NCBI RefSeq assembly: GCF_000380645.1
Contig: NZ_AQXZ01000018.1
Location: 806,001 to 870,000 of the forward strand
From: Smaragdicoccus niigatensis DSM 44881 = NBRC 103563
GTDB taxonomy: Bacteria; Actinomycetota; Actinomycetes; Mycobacteriales; Mycobacteriaceae
Length of the DNA stretch: 64,000 nt
Direction of reading: 5' to 3'
Positions within the stretch are counted from its first letter, which is position 1; every line of letters begins with the position of its first letter. Shown here piece after piece: positions 36,051-45,219 of the stretch. Under the pieces are notes generated by a model. That model was not told the origin of the DNA, did not search any database, and saw nothing but the letters and a program-made list of their open reading frames with translations. A program made the translations under genes and the position numbers.

Positions 36051-36947
36051 ATGACGACATTAGGTGCAGTGTCCGCGAATTTCACCCGCGACCTCGATCA
36101 GAACTACGCGGTGATCAGTGAATTCGTGCGCGAAGCCAGGGAACGGAAAGTCGATTTCGTCGCTTTTCCGGAAGCCGCGATCGGGGGTTATCTTTCGTCC
36201 TTGGGAAATCATGGCGATTCCCTCAAGACCACAAAGCGATCCCTTCCGCCCGCAATTTCCTTGGACGGGCCGGAATTAAAAAAGGTGCAGAGCCTCGTCG
36301 GAGATCTGGTCGTCGCGATCGGCTTCTGCGAACTCGCTGATGACGGCGAAACCCGGTACAACGCCGCTGCCGTCCTCGACGGGGGGCAGATCTACGGCTC
36401 CTACCGCAAGGTCCACCAGCCACTTGGGGAGGCGATGTCGTATTCCGCGGGCCACGACTACGGCGTCTTCGACACTCCGGTCGGCCGGGTCGGCCTGCAG
36501 ATCTGCTACGACAAGGCATTCCCCGAGGCGGCGCGCACCATGGCGCTGCGCGGTGCAGAGATCGTGGCGAGCCTGTCGGCCTGGCCGGCCGCCCGAACCG
36601 CGACTGCCGAGGACCTGCAGGCCGACCGGTGGACCTACCGCTTCAACCAGTTCGACATCGCCCGCGCTCTCGACAACCAGATCTTCTGGGTGGCGGCGAA
36701 CCAGTCCGGAACGTTCGGCTCGCTGCGCTACGTAGGCAACGCGAAAGTCGTCGACCCGGGTGGCAACGTCCTCGCCACCACGCTGCTGGGCAGTGGCATG
36801 GCGGTCGCCGACGTCGACATCGACGAGACATTCCGGACCATGCGGGCCGGCATGTTCCACCTCCGCGACCGCCGGCCCGACGTCTATGGCGCCCTCACCC
36901 AGACGGACGGACTGTCCACCGCATGGAAGGAGTTGGCTCATGCCTGA
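36051..36947 (+). CDS. nitC: Nit6803-type nitrilase of the Nit1C cluster
   Basis: 298 residues from ATG 36051 (GTG 36042, giving a 4 bp overlap with nitB, is an alternative). The catalytic triad is intact: Glu41 ('FPEAAIGGY'), Lys120 ('YRKVHQPLGE') and Cys152 ('LQICYDKAFPEA'). It hydrolyses a nitrile to carboxylate and ammonia; cyanobacterial Nit6803 and the P. fluorescens enzyme are the closest characterised types, the latter linked to cyanide use. The 3' end overlaps the next gene by 8 bp. Confidence 0.92.
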   Translation: MTTLGAVSANFTRDLDQNYAVISEFVREARERKVDFVAFPEAAIGGYLSSLGNHGDSLKTTKRSLPPAISLDGPELKKVQSLVGDLVVAIGFCELADDGETRYNAAAVLDGGQIYGSYRKVHQPLGEAMSYSAGHDYGVFDTPVGRVGLQICYDKAFPEAARTMALRGAEIVASLSAWPAARTATAEDLQADRWTYRFNQFDIARALDNQIFWVAANQSGTFGSLRYVGNAKVVDPGGNVLATTLLGSGMAVADVDIDETFRTMRAGMFHLRDRRPDVYGALTQTDGLSTAWKELAHA

Positions 36948-37236
36948 AATGACCTTCGACGTCCGCTGGCCGGACGGCACGACCGCGAGTTGCTACTCAC
37001 CGAGTCTGGTCATGCACGACCATCTGCAGACCGGCGCCACTTATACCGTCTCGGAGTTCGTCGCCCGGTCGACAACGGCATTGGGAGAAGCGGCGGAACG
37101 CGTGAAGGCGAAGTTCGGCTTCTACTGCACGTCGGCCGCGGAAACGACCAGTCAGATCACCGCCGCTGCGGCCAACTTTCCGCCGCATGCCGAAGTCACC
37201 GTCGTATCGATGCATCCCCCGTTGGTGACGTCATGA
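36940..37236 (+). CDS. nitG: MSMEG_0570 family nitrogen-starvation response protein (Nit1C)
   Basis: 98 residues beginning 'MPEMTFDVRWPDGTTASCYSPSL'-like, with 'SEFVARSTTALGEAAERVKAKF' and 'CTSAAETTSQI'. This small protein family is found only in Nit1C clusters and has no assigned function. It overlaps nitC by 8 bp and the oxidoreductase by 4 bp (ATGA), so it is certainly part of the operon. Confidence 0.85.
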   Translation: MPEMTFDVRWPDGTTASCYSPSLVMHDHLQTGATYTVSEFVARSTTALGEAAERVKAKFGFYCTSAAETTSQITAAAANFPPHAEVTVVSMHPPLVTS

Positions 37237-38492
37237 CCGAGAACAGAATCCCGGTCGCGATCATCGGCGGTGGCCAGGCCGGCCTGTCCGTTTCCTGGTA
37301 CCTCGGGCGCGCCGGAGTCGAGCACATCGTTTTCGAGGCGAAGACTCCGACCCATGCGTGGGCCTCGACGCGCTGGGACAACTTCACGCTCGTCACGCCC
37401 AACTGGCATTGCAAGCTTCCGGGCTACGCCTACGCCGGACCGGACCCCGACGGGTTCATGAAGCGGGACGAGGTAGTCGAATGGCTCGCGGGCTGGCTCG
37501 ACACCTTCGACCCGCCGATTCAGACCCACACCACAGTCAGCCGGCTGCGGGTTGCCGAGGCGGGCGGATTCGAGCTGACCTACGTTCACAACGGTGTTGA
37601 CGCAACTGTCGTCGCGGAAGAGGTCGTGATCGCGACCGGCGGATACCCTTTGCCGATCATGCCGCCCTGGGCAGGTTCGCTGGATCCGTCGATCGTCCAG
37701 ATCCACTCCGAGCTGTACCGCAATCCCGAACAACTCCCCGATGGAGCGGTCCTCGTGGTGGGGACTGGGCAGTCTGGTGCCCAGATCGCGGAGGATCTAC
37801 ATCTCGCTGGTCGCCAAGTGCACCTGGCCTGCGGCGACGCACCACGGGTCGCGCGCTTCTATCGCGGCAAGGACGTGATGACCTGGCTCGCGGAGATGGG
37901 TTTGTACGACATTCCGGCGGGTGTCTACCCCGGTGGTAAGGCCGCTCGCGAGAAGACGAACCACTACGTCACTGGCCGCGACGGTGGACGGGACATCGAT
38001 CTGCGGCAATTCGCGCTCGAGGGCATGAAGTTGTACGGGCTGCTCGTCAACGGCAAGGACTCATCCCTTGACTTCAAGCCGACGCTCACAAGTGCCCTCG
38101 ACAAGGCCGACTCGGTCTACAACTCGATCTGCTCCGACATCGATGCGTACATCGCGCGGACCGGCGTCAAGGCCGGTGCACCATCGCGCTACGAACCGGT
38201 CTGGACACCGGACGAAGACCCGCTGCTGCTCGACCTCGCGGCCGAAGGTGTCACGAGCATCGTGTGGGCGATCGGCTATCGACCCGATTACCGGTGGATC
38301 GAGGCGAGCGCGTTCGACGGCGCCGGGCGCCCGCTGCAGAACCGCGGCCTGACCAGCGTTCCCGGACTCAGTTTCGTGGGATTGCCGTGGATGCACACCT
38401 GGGGGTCAGGCCGGTTCCTCGGTATCGACCGCGACGCCAAGCACATCGCAGACGCGATCATCGCGCGGTCACTGGCGACTGCGGGGACCTGA
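37233..38492 (+). CDS. nitH: MSMEG_0569 family FAD-dependent oxidoreductase (Nit1C)
   Basis: 419 residues. FAD motif 'VAIIGGGQAGLSVSWYLGR' at the N-terminus, 'WDNFTLVTPNW', a NADP-type motif 'VLVVGTGQSGAQIAEDL' near residues 170-186, and 'IVWAIGYRPDY' near the C-terminus. The layout is that of flavin monooxygenases of the YUC/FMO type. In the Nit1C scheme it could oxidise an amine or aldoxime en route to, or from, a nitrile; this is inference. ATG overlaps the previous stop (ATGA). Confidence 0.9.
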   Translation: MTENRIPVAIIGGGQAGLSVSWYLGRAGVEHIVFEAKTPTHAWASTRWDNFTLVTPNWHCKLPGYAYAGPDPDGFMKRDEVVEWLAGWLDTFDPPIQTHTTVSRLRVAEAGGFELTYVHNGVDATVVAEEVVIATGGYPLPIMPPWAGSLDPSIVQIHSELYRNPEQLPDGAVLVVGTGQSGAQIAEDLHLAGRQVHLACGDAPRVARFYRGKDVMTWLAEMGLYDIPAGVYPGGKAAREKTNHYVTGRDGGRDIDLRQFALEGMKLYGLLVNGKDSSLDFKPTLTSALDKADSVYNSICSDIDAYIARTGVKAGAPSRYEPVWTPDEDPLLLDLAAEGVTSIVWAIGYRPDYRWIEASAFDGAGRPLQNRGLTSVPGLSFVGLPWMHTWGSGRFLGIDRDAKHIADAIIARSLATAGT

Positions 38493-39547
38493 TGTCCATC
38501 TCCACGCGGGTTGACCTGACACTTCTCGGGGTACGCGGCACGCCCCCGGTCAACCGATCCGCAGGTGCCGGACCGAGCGACGACGGGCACGTGGTCCTGG
38601 ACGGACTGGCGGCCGCGCTCCCCCGCAACCCGCTGAGTCCGTACGTCTATGACGGCGACCGCATCCTCTTCGACGGCAAAGACACTGGCATCGATCTGCG
38701 CACCGTCTCGCGACCGCGGTTCTACGACCTGGAGACCGTCGACGGCGTGAGCTACGAGAAGATCGCACGCCTGCACGGCACCAACGTGCTCGCCACGACG
38801 GTGGTGCAGACGTGCATCCGCTACGAGGAATCCCAGCGGTGCCGGTTCTGCTCGATCGAGGAGTCCCTGCGCTCGGGCGCCACCATCGCAGTCAAACGGC
38901 CCGACCAGCTCGCCGAGGTCGCTGCGGCGGCAGTGCGCCTCGACGGCGTCACCAACATGGTGATGACGACCGGCACGTCCGCCGGCAAGGACCGGGGCGC
39001 TCGGCATGTCGCGCGATGTGTCAAGGCGGTCAAAGAGGCGGTTCCGCAACTACCCATCCAAGTGCAGATCGAACCCCCAGCGGACCTGGAGACCATCGCC
39101 GAACTCAAGGCGGCCGGCGCGGACTCGATCGGGATCCACGTCGAGTCGCTGGACGACGCCGTCCGTCAGCGCTGGATGCCGGGCAAGTCGACAGTGTCGC
39201 TCGACGAGTACCGAGCAGCGTGGCGGGAGGCAGTCCGGGTGTTCGGTCGAAACCAGGTGTCGACGTATCTCCTCGTCGGCCTTGGGGAAGATCCGGATGA
39301 GCTCGTCGCCGGGGCCCGGGAGCTCATCGAGATGGGCGTCTACCCCTTCGTGGTTCCGTTCCGGCCGGTCGCGGGAACGTTGGCGGTCGACGTCGACGGA
39401 GCGTCCGGACCGGCCCCGGACGTCCTGGAAAAGGTGTCGCGCGAGGTCGCGCGACAGTTGGCTCATGCGTCGATGCAGGGCACGGACCAGAAGGCCGGAT
39501 GTGCTGCGTGCGGTGCCTGCGGGATTCTTCAAGCGGTCGGAGGTTGA
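38492..39547 (+). CDS. nitD: MSMEG_0568 family radical SAM protein (Nit1C)
   Basis: 351 residues. The putative iron-sulfur motif is C-x8-C-x2-C ('CIRYEESQRCRFCSIEE'), longer than the canonical C-x3-C-x2-C. 'IQVQIEPPADLETI', 'GIHVESLDD' and 'STYLLVGLGEDPDEL' fit a biotin-synthase-like radical SAM barrel. The C-terminus has a second cysteine cluster C-x2-C-x2-C ('CAACGAC') that may hold another cluster. Substrate unknown. The start codon overlaps the upstream TGA by one base. Confidence 0.88.
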   Translation: MSISTRVDLTLLGVRGTPPVNRSAGAGPSDDGHVVLDGLAAALPRNPLSPYVYDGDRILFDGKDTGIDLRTVSRPRFYDLETVDGVSYEKIARLHGTNVLATTVVQTCIRYEESQRCRFCSIEESLRSGATIAVKRPDQLAEVAAAAVRLDGVTNMVMTTGTSAGKDRGARHVARCVKAVKEAVPQLPIQVQIEPPADLETIAELKAAGADSIGIHVESLDDAVRQRWMPGKSTVSLDEYRAAWREAVRVFGRNQVSTYLLVGLGEDPDELVAGARELIEMGVYPFVVPFRPVAGTLAVDVDGASGPAPDVLEKVSREVARQLAHASMQGTDQKAGCAACGACGILQAVGG

Positions 39548-39548
39548 G

Positions 39549-40970
39549 ATGTACGACGGGTTCGAAACCTACGGTGCGATGGCATTGCTGGCGGGAGAGC
39601 CGGTACCGGATCGGGCCGGCTTCCTGATCCAGCGCGCGGAGTCGGGTGCAGCGCTCGCCGCCTACCGAAGGCTGCGGCACGAAGAGTTCGTCGAGCGCCA
39701 GCAGTTGTTCGCCGGGACCGATCACGACGATGTCGACGACGATGTGCGAACCGTGGTCCTGGTCGCCGTAGGTGCCGACCGAGAGGTGCTGGGCGGGGTG
39801 CGACTGTCGCCCATGCAGTCACCGGACATCGGCTGGTGGGTTGGTGGTCGACTGACCGTGAGTGCGCGGGCACGAAACAGCGGCGTCGGACCTGCCCTGA
39901 TCCGCGCGGCGTGTGCGTACGCAGAGTCCCACGGCGTCCTTCGGTTCGATGCGAACGTTCAATCCCGGCACGCGCACGCCTTTGCTCGCCTCGGTTGGGA
40001 AACGTTGGACACGAACATTTTTCGCGGTGTCCGCCACACCCGGATGCAATGGCCGATCGGCCGGATCCGCCGGCTGGCCCACTCCACCAAGGCGATGCTC
40101 GCACCCGTTCTCGAGCCCTTCCGGGGAATGCCCGGCGGCCTGGGACCGAGCGAGTTCCGCGGCGATGACGGGGTGCCCGTGCCGGGCAGCCACGGGATGA
40201 TCGCCGCGTGCGACGCGATCATCCCGTCGATGGTCGAGCGGGACCCGGAATGGGCGGGTTGGTGCTCGGTGCTGGTGAATCTGAATGACCTCGCCGCGAT
40301 GGGCGCCGCGCCGACCGGACTTCTCGACGCGATCGGCGCGCCGACGACGTCCCACCTCACCCGCATCGTGCGTGGAATCGCGCGCGCGGCGGAGGCGTGG
40401 GGTGTGCCGGTTCTCGGCGGTCACACGCAAGTCGGTGTTCCGGCGAGCCTTGCCGTGACAGCTCTCGGTTTCACGAATTCGCCGATTCGTTCCGGCGGCG
40501 GCCGGCCGGGAGATCGGCTTCGCCTCACGGCCGACGTCTCGGGCCGGTGGCGTCCCGGCCACAGCGGCAGGCAATGGGATTCGACCAGTCTCCGTAGTAC
40601 CGAGGACCTCCGGGCGATGAACTCTCTCGTGGCCCGGATGCAACCGGCCGCCGCGAAGGACGTGAGCATGGCCGGAATCGCCGGCACCGCCGGAATGCTC
40701 GCCGAAGCCTCGGGGACCGGGGTGGTGCTCGACGTGGCATCCGTACCTCGCCCGGCGGCGGCCGACATGGCGTCCTGGCTCACCTGTTTCCCTGGTTTCG
40801 GGATGCTGACCGTCGCCGGTGAGCCGCAACCGCTCCCGGACGGCGTGACCAGCGCAGAGTGCGGTGAACTCGTCCCCGGTGCGGGCGTTCATCTCCGCTG
40901 GCCGGACGGACTCGTCACCACGGCCGTGCCCTCGTCGGTGACCGGGCTCGGCGCTGCTCGCGTCAGCTAG
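39549..40970 (+). CDS. MSMEG_0567/Sll0787 family: GNAT acetyltransferase fused to AIR-synthase-like domain (Nit1C)
   Basis: 473 residues. The first 190 residues are GNAT-like ('SARARNSGVGPALIRAACAYA' as the acetyl-CoA loop); the rest is an AIR synthase/SelD-like ATP-binding domain ('MIAACDAIIPSM', 'VLVNLNDLAAMGAAPTGLLD', 'PVLGGHTQVGVPASLAVTALG'). In Pseudomonas the two parts are separate genes (nitE, nitF); in mycobacteria they are fused as here. The AIRS-like part probably activates a carbonyl or amide oxygen with ATP. It starts 1 bp after the radical SAM stop. Confidence 0.87.
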   Translation: MYDGFETYGAMALLAGEPVPDRAGFLIQRAESGAALAAYRRLRHEEFVERQQLFAGTDHDDVDDDVRTVVLVAVGADREVLGGVRLSPMQSPDIGWWVGGRLTVSARARNSGVGPALIRAACAYAESHGVLRFDANVQSRHAHAFARLGWETLDTNIFRGVRHTRMQWPIGRIRRLAHSTKAMLAPVLEPFRGMPGGLGPSEFRGDDGVPVPGSHGMIAACDAIIPSMVERDPEWAGWCSVLVNLNDLAAMGAAPTGLLDAIGAPTTSHLTRIVRGIARAAEAWGVPVLGGHTQVGVPASLAVTALGFTNSPIRSGGGRPGDRLRLTADVSGRWRPGHSGRQWDSTSLRSTEDLRAMNSLVARMQPAAAKDVSMAGIAGTAGMLAEASGTGVVLDVASVPRPAAADMASWLTCFPGFGMLTVAGEPQPLPDGVTSAECGELVPGAGVHLRWPDGLVTTAVPSSVTGLGAARVS

Positions 40971-40981
40971 GCTCCGCAAAC

Positions 40982-41815
40982 ATGGCAGTGGTGACGATCG
41001 GCGCCGTCGCAGCACATTTCGGCCGCGATCTCGACAGGTCCGTGGAGAAGGCGCTCGGCATCATCGAATCGGCGCGCCGCGACGGCGTGCAGTTGCTGGC
41101 CCTCCCTCACGCCGTCCTGGGCGGCTATATCGGCGACCTGAGAACCCCGGATCCCGATGATCTGCCCCCGTCCATCGAGCTCGACGGACCCGAAATCGCA
41201 GCGCTTGCCGAGGCTTCCGGCGACCTGACCGTCTGTTTCGGGTTCGCGGAGATGCGGGACGGTAAGCGATACAACACGGCCGCGTGCATCACTGGCGACG
41301 GAGTGCTCGGCGTGCACCGGAAGGTGCATCTTCCGGTGCACGAGTCCGATGTCTTCACCGGCGGCGATCGGTTCGACGCGTTCGACACTCCGGTCGGCCG
41401 CCTGGGAATGCTCATCGACTACGACAAGACGTTTCCCGAAGCGGCCCGCAGCCTGGCACTACAGGGCGCCCACATCATTGCGACGCTGTCCGCGTGGCCG
41501 GCCAGCGTGACCGACCGCGCGTCACGTCTGCCCGCGGACCGTCAGTCGCGCTTGTTCGATCTGTACGACTGTGCGCGGGCCGCTGAGAACCAAGTCGTCG
41601 TGGTGTCGTCAAACCAGACCGGAGTGACCGGCTCGTTGCGGTTCCTCGGGCAGGCGAAGGTCGTCGGGCCCGGTGGCGACGTGCTCGCCACCACTCGCTC
41701 CGTGGGCGGACTGGCACGCGTCGAGATCGATGCCGAAGCCGAGATCACCCGCGCCCGCAGCGTGCTTAACCATCTTGCCGAACGCCGCCCCGAGACCTAC
41801 CGACTGTCGGAGTGA
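40982..41815 (+). CDS. Catalytically degenerate nitrilase homologue (Nit1C)
   Basis: 277 residues, clearly homologous to the nitC product over its whole length (shared 'AFDTPVGRLGM', 'TFPEAARSLALQGA', 'SNQTGVTGSLRFLGQAKVV'). However, the catalytic Glu is His43 ('LPHAVLGGY') and the catalytic Cys is Asp146 ('LIDYDKTFPEA'); only Lys114 of the triad remains. Hydrolysis by the nitrilase mechanism should be impossible. It may be a regulatory or structural partner of the active enzyme, or bind substrate. The reading frame is clean and the fold residues are conserved, arguing against a decaying pseudogene. Confidence 0.88.
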   Translation: MAVVTIGAVAAHFGRDLDRSVEKALGIIESARRDGVQLLALPHAVLGGYIGDLRTPDPDDLPPSIELDGPEIAALAEASGDLTVCFGFAEMRDGKRYNTAACITGDGVLGVHRKVHLPVHESDVFTGGDRFDAFDTPVGRLGMLIDYDKTFPEAARSLALQGAHIIATLSAWPASVTDRASRLPADRQSRLFDLYDCARAAENQVVVVSSNQTGVTGSLRFLGQAKVVGPGGDVLATTRSVGGLARVEIDAEAEITRARSVLNHLAERRPETYRLSE

Positions 41816-41818
41816 AGA

Positions 41819-42910
41819 GTGCGAATCGCCCTGCTCACGTATTCGACGAAACCTCGCGGAGGTGTCGTCCACACGCTCAATCTGGCCGAAGCGCTCGCCG
41901 AACTCGGGGCGGCGGTCACCGTGTGGACGCTGGCGCGCGGCGGTGACGAAGGCTTCTTTCGGGCGGTCGACCCACGAGTCACGTTGCAGCTGATCGCATT
42001 TCCAGATGTCCCGGACGAATCCGTCACCGACCGCATTCTCCGATCGATCGAAACGATGCGTGTGAACTTCGATCCGGCGGATTTCGACATCGTGCACGCG
42101 CAGGACTGCATCAGTGCCAGCGCCGTCGGTCGCTGCATTCGGACGATTCATCATCTCGACGAATTCACCACTCCCGTACTTGCCGAGTGCCATGAGCGTG
42201 CAGTGGTTCAGCCCTACGCCCGAATCTGCGTGTCCCGCGCGGTCGCGGCGGAAGTCGAGCACAAGTGGGGCTTCCAGCCGACCGTGATCCCAAACGGAGT
42301 CCAGGCCAGCCGGTTCGCCGCGGCCGCGGCCGACACCCAGGACGCGAGCGCCGCGCGAAAGCGGTGGCGCGACGAGTTCGGAACGTTCGTCCTCGCGGTG
42401 GGCGGAATCGAACCGCGCAAGGGCAGCATCGACCTCCTCGCGGCCTACGCGACGCTTCGCCGCCTGCACCCCGACGTGCAGCTCGTGTTCGCGGGTGGCG
42501 AGACGCTCTTCGACTACCGCGACTATCGAGCGGAGTTCGAGCGCTTGGCCGAGGAGCTTGCTGTCGAACCGGTGGTTCTGGGTGCGATTGCCGATGATGA
42601 CCTGCCGAGTCTGGTTGCCGCGGCCGACGTTTTCGCGTTCCCATCCGTCAAGGAAGGCTTCGGCCTGGCCGCGATGGAAGCACTCGCCGCGGGTCGGCCC
42701 GTCGTCACCCGAGACCTCCCGGTCTTACGCGAAGTGTTCGGTGAGACGGTCCGGTACGCGTCCGATGTCGAATCGCTGGCCGCGCAACTTGCCAGTGCTC
42801 TGACCGATACCACTCAGGCCGACGTCGGACGCCGCCTTGCCATGTCGATGACGTGGCAGGATGCGGCCGCTGAACATCTCCGCTTCTACGCCGCGCATCT
42901 GTATCGATAG
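41819..42910 (+). CDS. MSMEG_0565 family glycosyltransferase (Nit1C)
   Basis: 363 residues, GTG start 3 bp after the previous stop. GT4 layout: 'TYSTKPRGGVVHTLNLAEAL' at the N-terminus, 'VIPNGVQASRF', 'FVLAVGGIEPRKGSIDLLAA', and the EX7E-like 'FPSVKEGFGLAAMEALAAGRP'. It is the last gene of the Nit1C operon in many actinobacteria, suggesting that the pathway product is glycosylated. Donor and acceptor unknown. Confidence 0.9.
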   Translation: MRIALLTYSTKPRGGVVHTLNLAEALAELGAAVTVWTLARGGDEGFFRAVDPRVTLQLIAFPDVPDESVTDRILRSIETMRVNFDPADFDIVHAQDCISASAVGRCIRTIHHLDEFTTPVLAECHERAVVQPYARICVSRAVAAEVEHKWGFQPTVIPNGVQASRFAAAAADTQDASAARKRWRDEFGTFVLAVGGIEPRKGSIDLLAAYATLRRLHPDVQLVFAGGETLFDYRDYRAEFERLAEELAVEPVVLGAIADDDLPSLVAAADVFAFPSVKEGFGLAAMEALAAGRPVVTRDLPVLREVFGETVRYASDVESLAAQLASALTDTTQADVGRRLAMSMTWQDAAAEHLRFYAAHLYR

Positions 42911-42914
42911 GTCA

Positions 42915-44342
42915 TTACGCGCTCTCGATCTCCGACAGCCGCCAAGTCTTGTCGAACCATGGCTCCAGGGGCGCGTACAAACGGAACATCGCGAACCAAC
43001 CCTTGCCGGGGAGCGTCTGGATCCAGTTCCGACCCTCTGTGGGCGGCTCGGGTCCGAAGTAGATGTCGACCGAGCCGTCCTCGTTGGTGGTCAGATCAGC
43101 GTCCTGACTGGTCACCGACGGCCATTGCTGATCGGTCTGCAGCATCGATCGGGTCTGGGTGTCGTAAACCAGGATCGACCAGAAGTTGGCGGCCGGCACG
43201 TTCGGAAGCACGTGCAGCCGGTAGTTCCGGGCACCGTCGAACGGCGCACCGGTGGCGTCGACGTTGGCAACGGCGTACTGCGACCCGGTCCCGACCATCT
43301 TCTGATCCCAGGACGGGCTCGTGCCGGCTACCAGAAAGTAGAGGGCGGTGGCGGAGTCGAGCAGCAACACCCCGTTCTCCGTGCAGCTATAGCCGCCGAG
43401 GATGCCCAAGCGCCAGGCGCTGCCTGGGTAGCAGTACGCCTCCGGCGCACGGTACCGGTAGGTCACCGCGCGGGCGGTCGCGTCCCCGATCGTGGCAGCC
43501 TCGGACAGGATTGCGCGCATCCGCTCGTCCGGATTGAACGGTTTTCCGCGCTGAATCCCGACCGAAGCGAACATTCCCAAGGTGAGGGGGTCCGCCGATT
43601 CCGGCGGCTCGAACTCCACCACCTCGTGCAGCATCTCCCAGAATCGGTCGTCTGCCGGGGCGGTCGCGCACATTGGCGCGGGCGAGGCGTTGACGAACCG
43701 CGTCGGCGGCGGGTCGGCGGCTTGCGAGAGAAGGTGGATCCGGGTGTGGGCCTTGATCATCTCCACGGCCGGGTGCGGATCACCATGCTCGTCCCGGAAA
43801 CCCCTCCAGCCCACCCAGATGCCGAACGTGCGAGAACGCACCACCAGAAATCCGTCCGGAACCTCGCCAGTGTGATCGGGCGGCACGAACAGATAGCGGC
43901 CGCCGCGACCCTCGTCCGGTCCCGTGATGCCGACGTCGACGACCCACCGGCACCACGAGTCGTTGACGAACCCGTACACCTTCGCGGGTACTTCGACCAC
44001 GACAGGCCCGTCATGCAGGTCGAGCCACGCATAGCTGTACGAGGTGCTGGTGTTGTACACCGGGCCGATGAACCGTGGATAGACGAGGTCTTCCCAGATC
44101 ACAAGCGTGCCGTTGGCCGGGCCCCACTCCAGCAGCGCATCGCGCATCGCCGCGATCGCTACCGGCGCCAGCCCCAGCTGGTAGGCCTGCGAGGCCCGCT
44201 GAAAGTCGAGGTTGTCGAACAGCGTCTTCGCCGTGGCCTCGTCGGGCATTCCGTCGAAAAACCGCAGCGTGCCGTATCGGGTGCGGACCTCGTCCGGTAT
44301 CGCGATACCGGAGGGAATCGGGGAGATTTTCGCAGGCGACAT
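42915..44342 (-). CDS. DUF1254/DUF1214 domain protein
   Basis: 475 residues, ATG with GGAAGG about 9 nt upstream. The N-terminal DUF1254 part includes 'TLFDNLDFQRASQAYQLGLAPVAI' and 'YSYAWLDLHDGPVVVEVP'; the C-terminal DUF1214 part includes 'FWSILVYDTQTRSMLQTDQQWPSV' and 'YFGPEPPTEGRNWIQTLPGKGWF'. Family proteins are widespread and poorly understood. No signal peptide is visible here, although many relatives are exported. Confidence 0.85.
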   Translation of the reverse strand: MSPAKISPIPSGIAIPDEVRTRYGTLRFFDGMPDEATAKTLFDNLDFQRASQAYQLGLAPVAIAAMRDALLEWGPANGTLVIWEDLVYPRFIGPVYNTSTSYSYAWLDLHDGPVVVEVPAKVYGFVNDSWCRWVVDVGITGPDEGRGGRYLFVPPDHTGEVPDGFLVVRSRTFGIWVGWRGFRDEHGDPHPAVEMIKAHTRIHLLSQAADPPPTRFVNASPAPMCATAPADDRFWEMLHEVVEFEPPESADPLTLGMFASVGIQRGKPFNPDERMRAILSEAATIGDATARAVTYRYRAPEAYCYPGSAWRLGILGGYSCTENGVLLLDSATALYFLVAGTSPSWDQKMVGTGSQYAVANVDATGAPFDGARNYRLHVLPNVPAANFWSILVYDTQTRSMLQTDQQWPSVTSQDADLTTNEDGSVDIYFGPEPPTEGRNWIQTLPGKGWFAMFRLYAPLEPWFDKTWRLSEIESA

Positions 44343-44654
44343 GATGCTTTCCTTCCCGTGTCGACAGCGCTCGATCAGGTTCAGAATCGCCTGGTCACCC
44401 CGGCCGAAATAGGGGCATCTGGCCTGGAGGAGAGGGCTGTTGGTCGTTTGGGCCGGGAGGACTACAGGCCGGAATTAATCCGCCAGCCGATGCCAATTCA
44501 TGGAGGTGCCCCGAGACGGCAGGCATGAGTGACCCCGCCTTTGTTGGTCGCCTTCGAATGCGAAACGGTTCGGTGCTCTGTCGGGGTCGCCATCTCAATA
44601 TGTCGATGGAATGGCTGTGGGAGCAGCGAATCGTTCGTCAGTGCGCGTGACGGA
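44343..44654. other. 312-bp intergenic stretch without a convincing gene
   Basis: Between the divergently read DUF1254 gene and the next gene's 3' end. It holds the Shine-Dalgarno and presumably the promoter of the DUF1254 gene. A 41-codon plus-strand ORF at 44525-44650 has no ribosome site and no recognisable product, so it is not called. Confidence 0.5.
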
Positions 44655-45077
44655 TCACTCCGGAGAGTTCGGGCCGATTTCGTCGAACACCTGTTGGACG
44701 ACGCGCATTGCCGAGAGCGCCGCCGGTGCGCCGCAATAGCCGGCGGTGTGGATGACAGCTTCGACGATCTCCTCGCGAGTCAGTCCGTTCGTTAGTGCGC
44801 CGCGGACATGTCCCGCGAGTTCCTCGTGCGCCCGCAGGGCCGTGAGGATGCCGAGATTCAGCAGGCTTCGGCTACGTCGATCGAGGCCGGGACGGTTCCA
44901 CACGGCGTCCCACACATGCTCGGTGACGAACCGCTGCAGCTCCTCGGACTCGGTCCCTGCCGTCCGAGCCAGCGCGCGTTCGACGAACGCATCCCCCATC
45001 ACGGCTCGCCGGACTGACAATCCTGCTGCGTACTGGTCGGCTGGTGAATTCAACGGGGCGGGCTCCTTCTCAACCAT
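44655..45077 (-). CDS. Carboxymuconolactone decarboxylase family protein (PcaC-like)
   Basis: 140 residues. 'ALRAHEELAGHVRGALTNGLTREEIVEAVIHTAGYCGAPAA' is the PcaC-type core (split here: the stretch from 'HEELAGHVRGA' to 'AGYCGAPAA'), and 'RSRSLLNLGILTAL' precedes it. Classic members decarboxylate gamma-carboxymuconolactone in protocatechuate breakdown; no other pathway gene is nearby, so the role is open. It is divergent from the esterase gene with a 142 bp spacer. Confidence 0.82.
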   Translation of the reverse strand: MVEKEPAPLNSPADQYAAGLSVRRAVMGDAFVERALARTAGTESEELQRFVTEHVWDAVWNRPGLDRRSRSLLNLGILTALRAHEELAGHVRGALTNGLTREEIVEAVIHTAGYCGAPAALSAMRVVQQVFDEIGPNSPE

Positions 45078-45219
45078 CTTCGACGTTCACCGTAGCCGGG
45101 ATCGCCACCGCGGACGCGCGACCAATAACTTGCGCGTAGTGGCCACATTGATGCGGACGACCTGTTGCATGGACCACGATGGATCGTGGGTTCCGCCCGC
45201 GAAGTAGAGGAGTGAATCG

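Noticed and set aside
44525-44650. 41-codon ORF between the DUF1254 and carboxymuconolactone-decarboxylase genes
   Set aside because: No ribosome site, no family resemblance, no coupling to neighbours.
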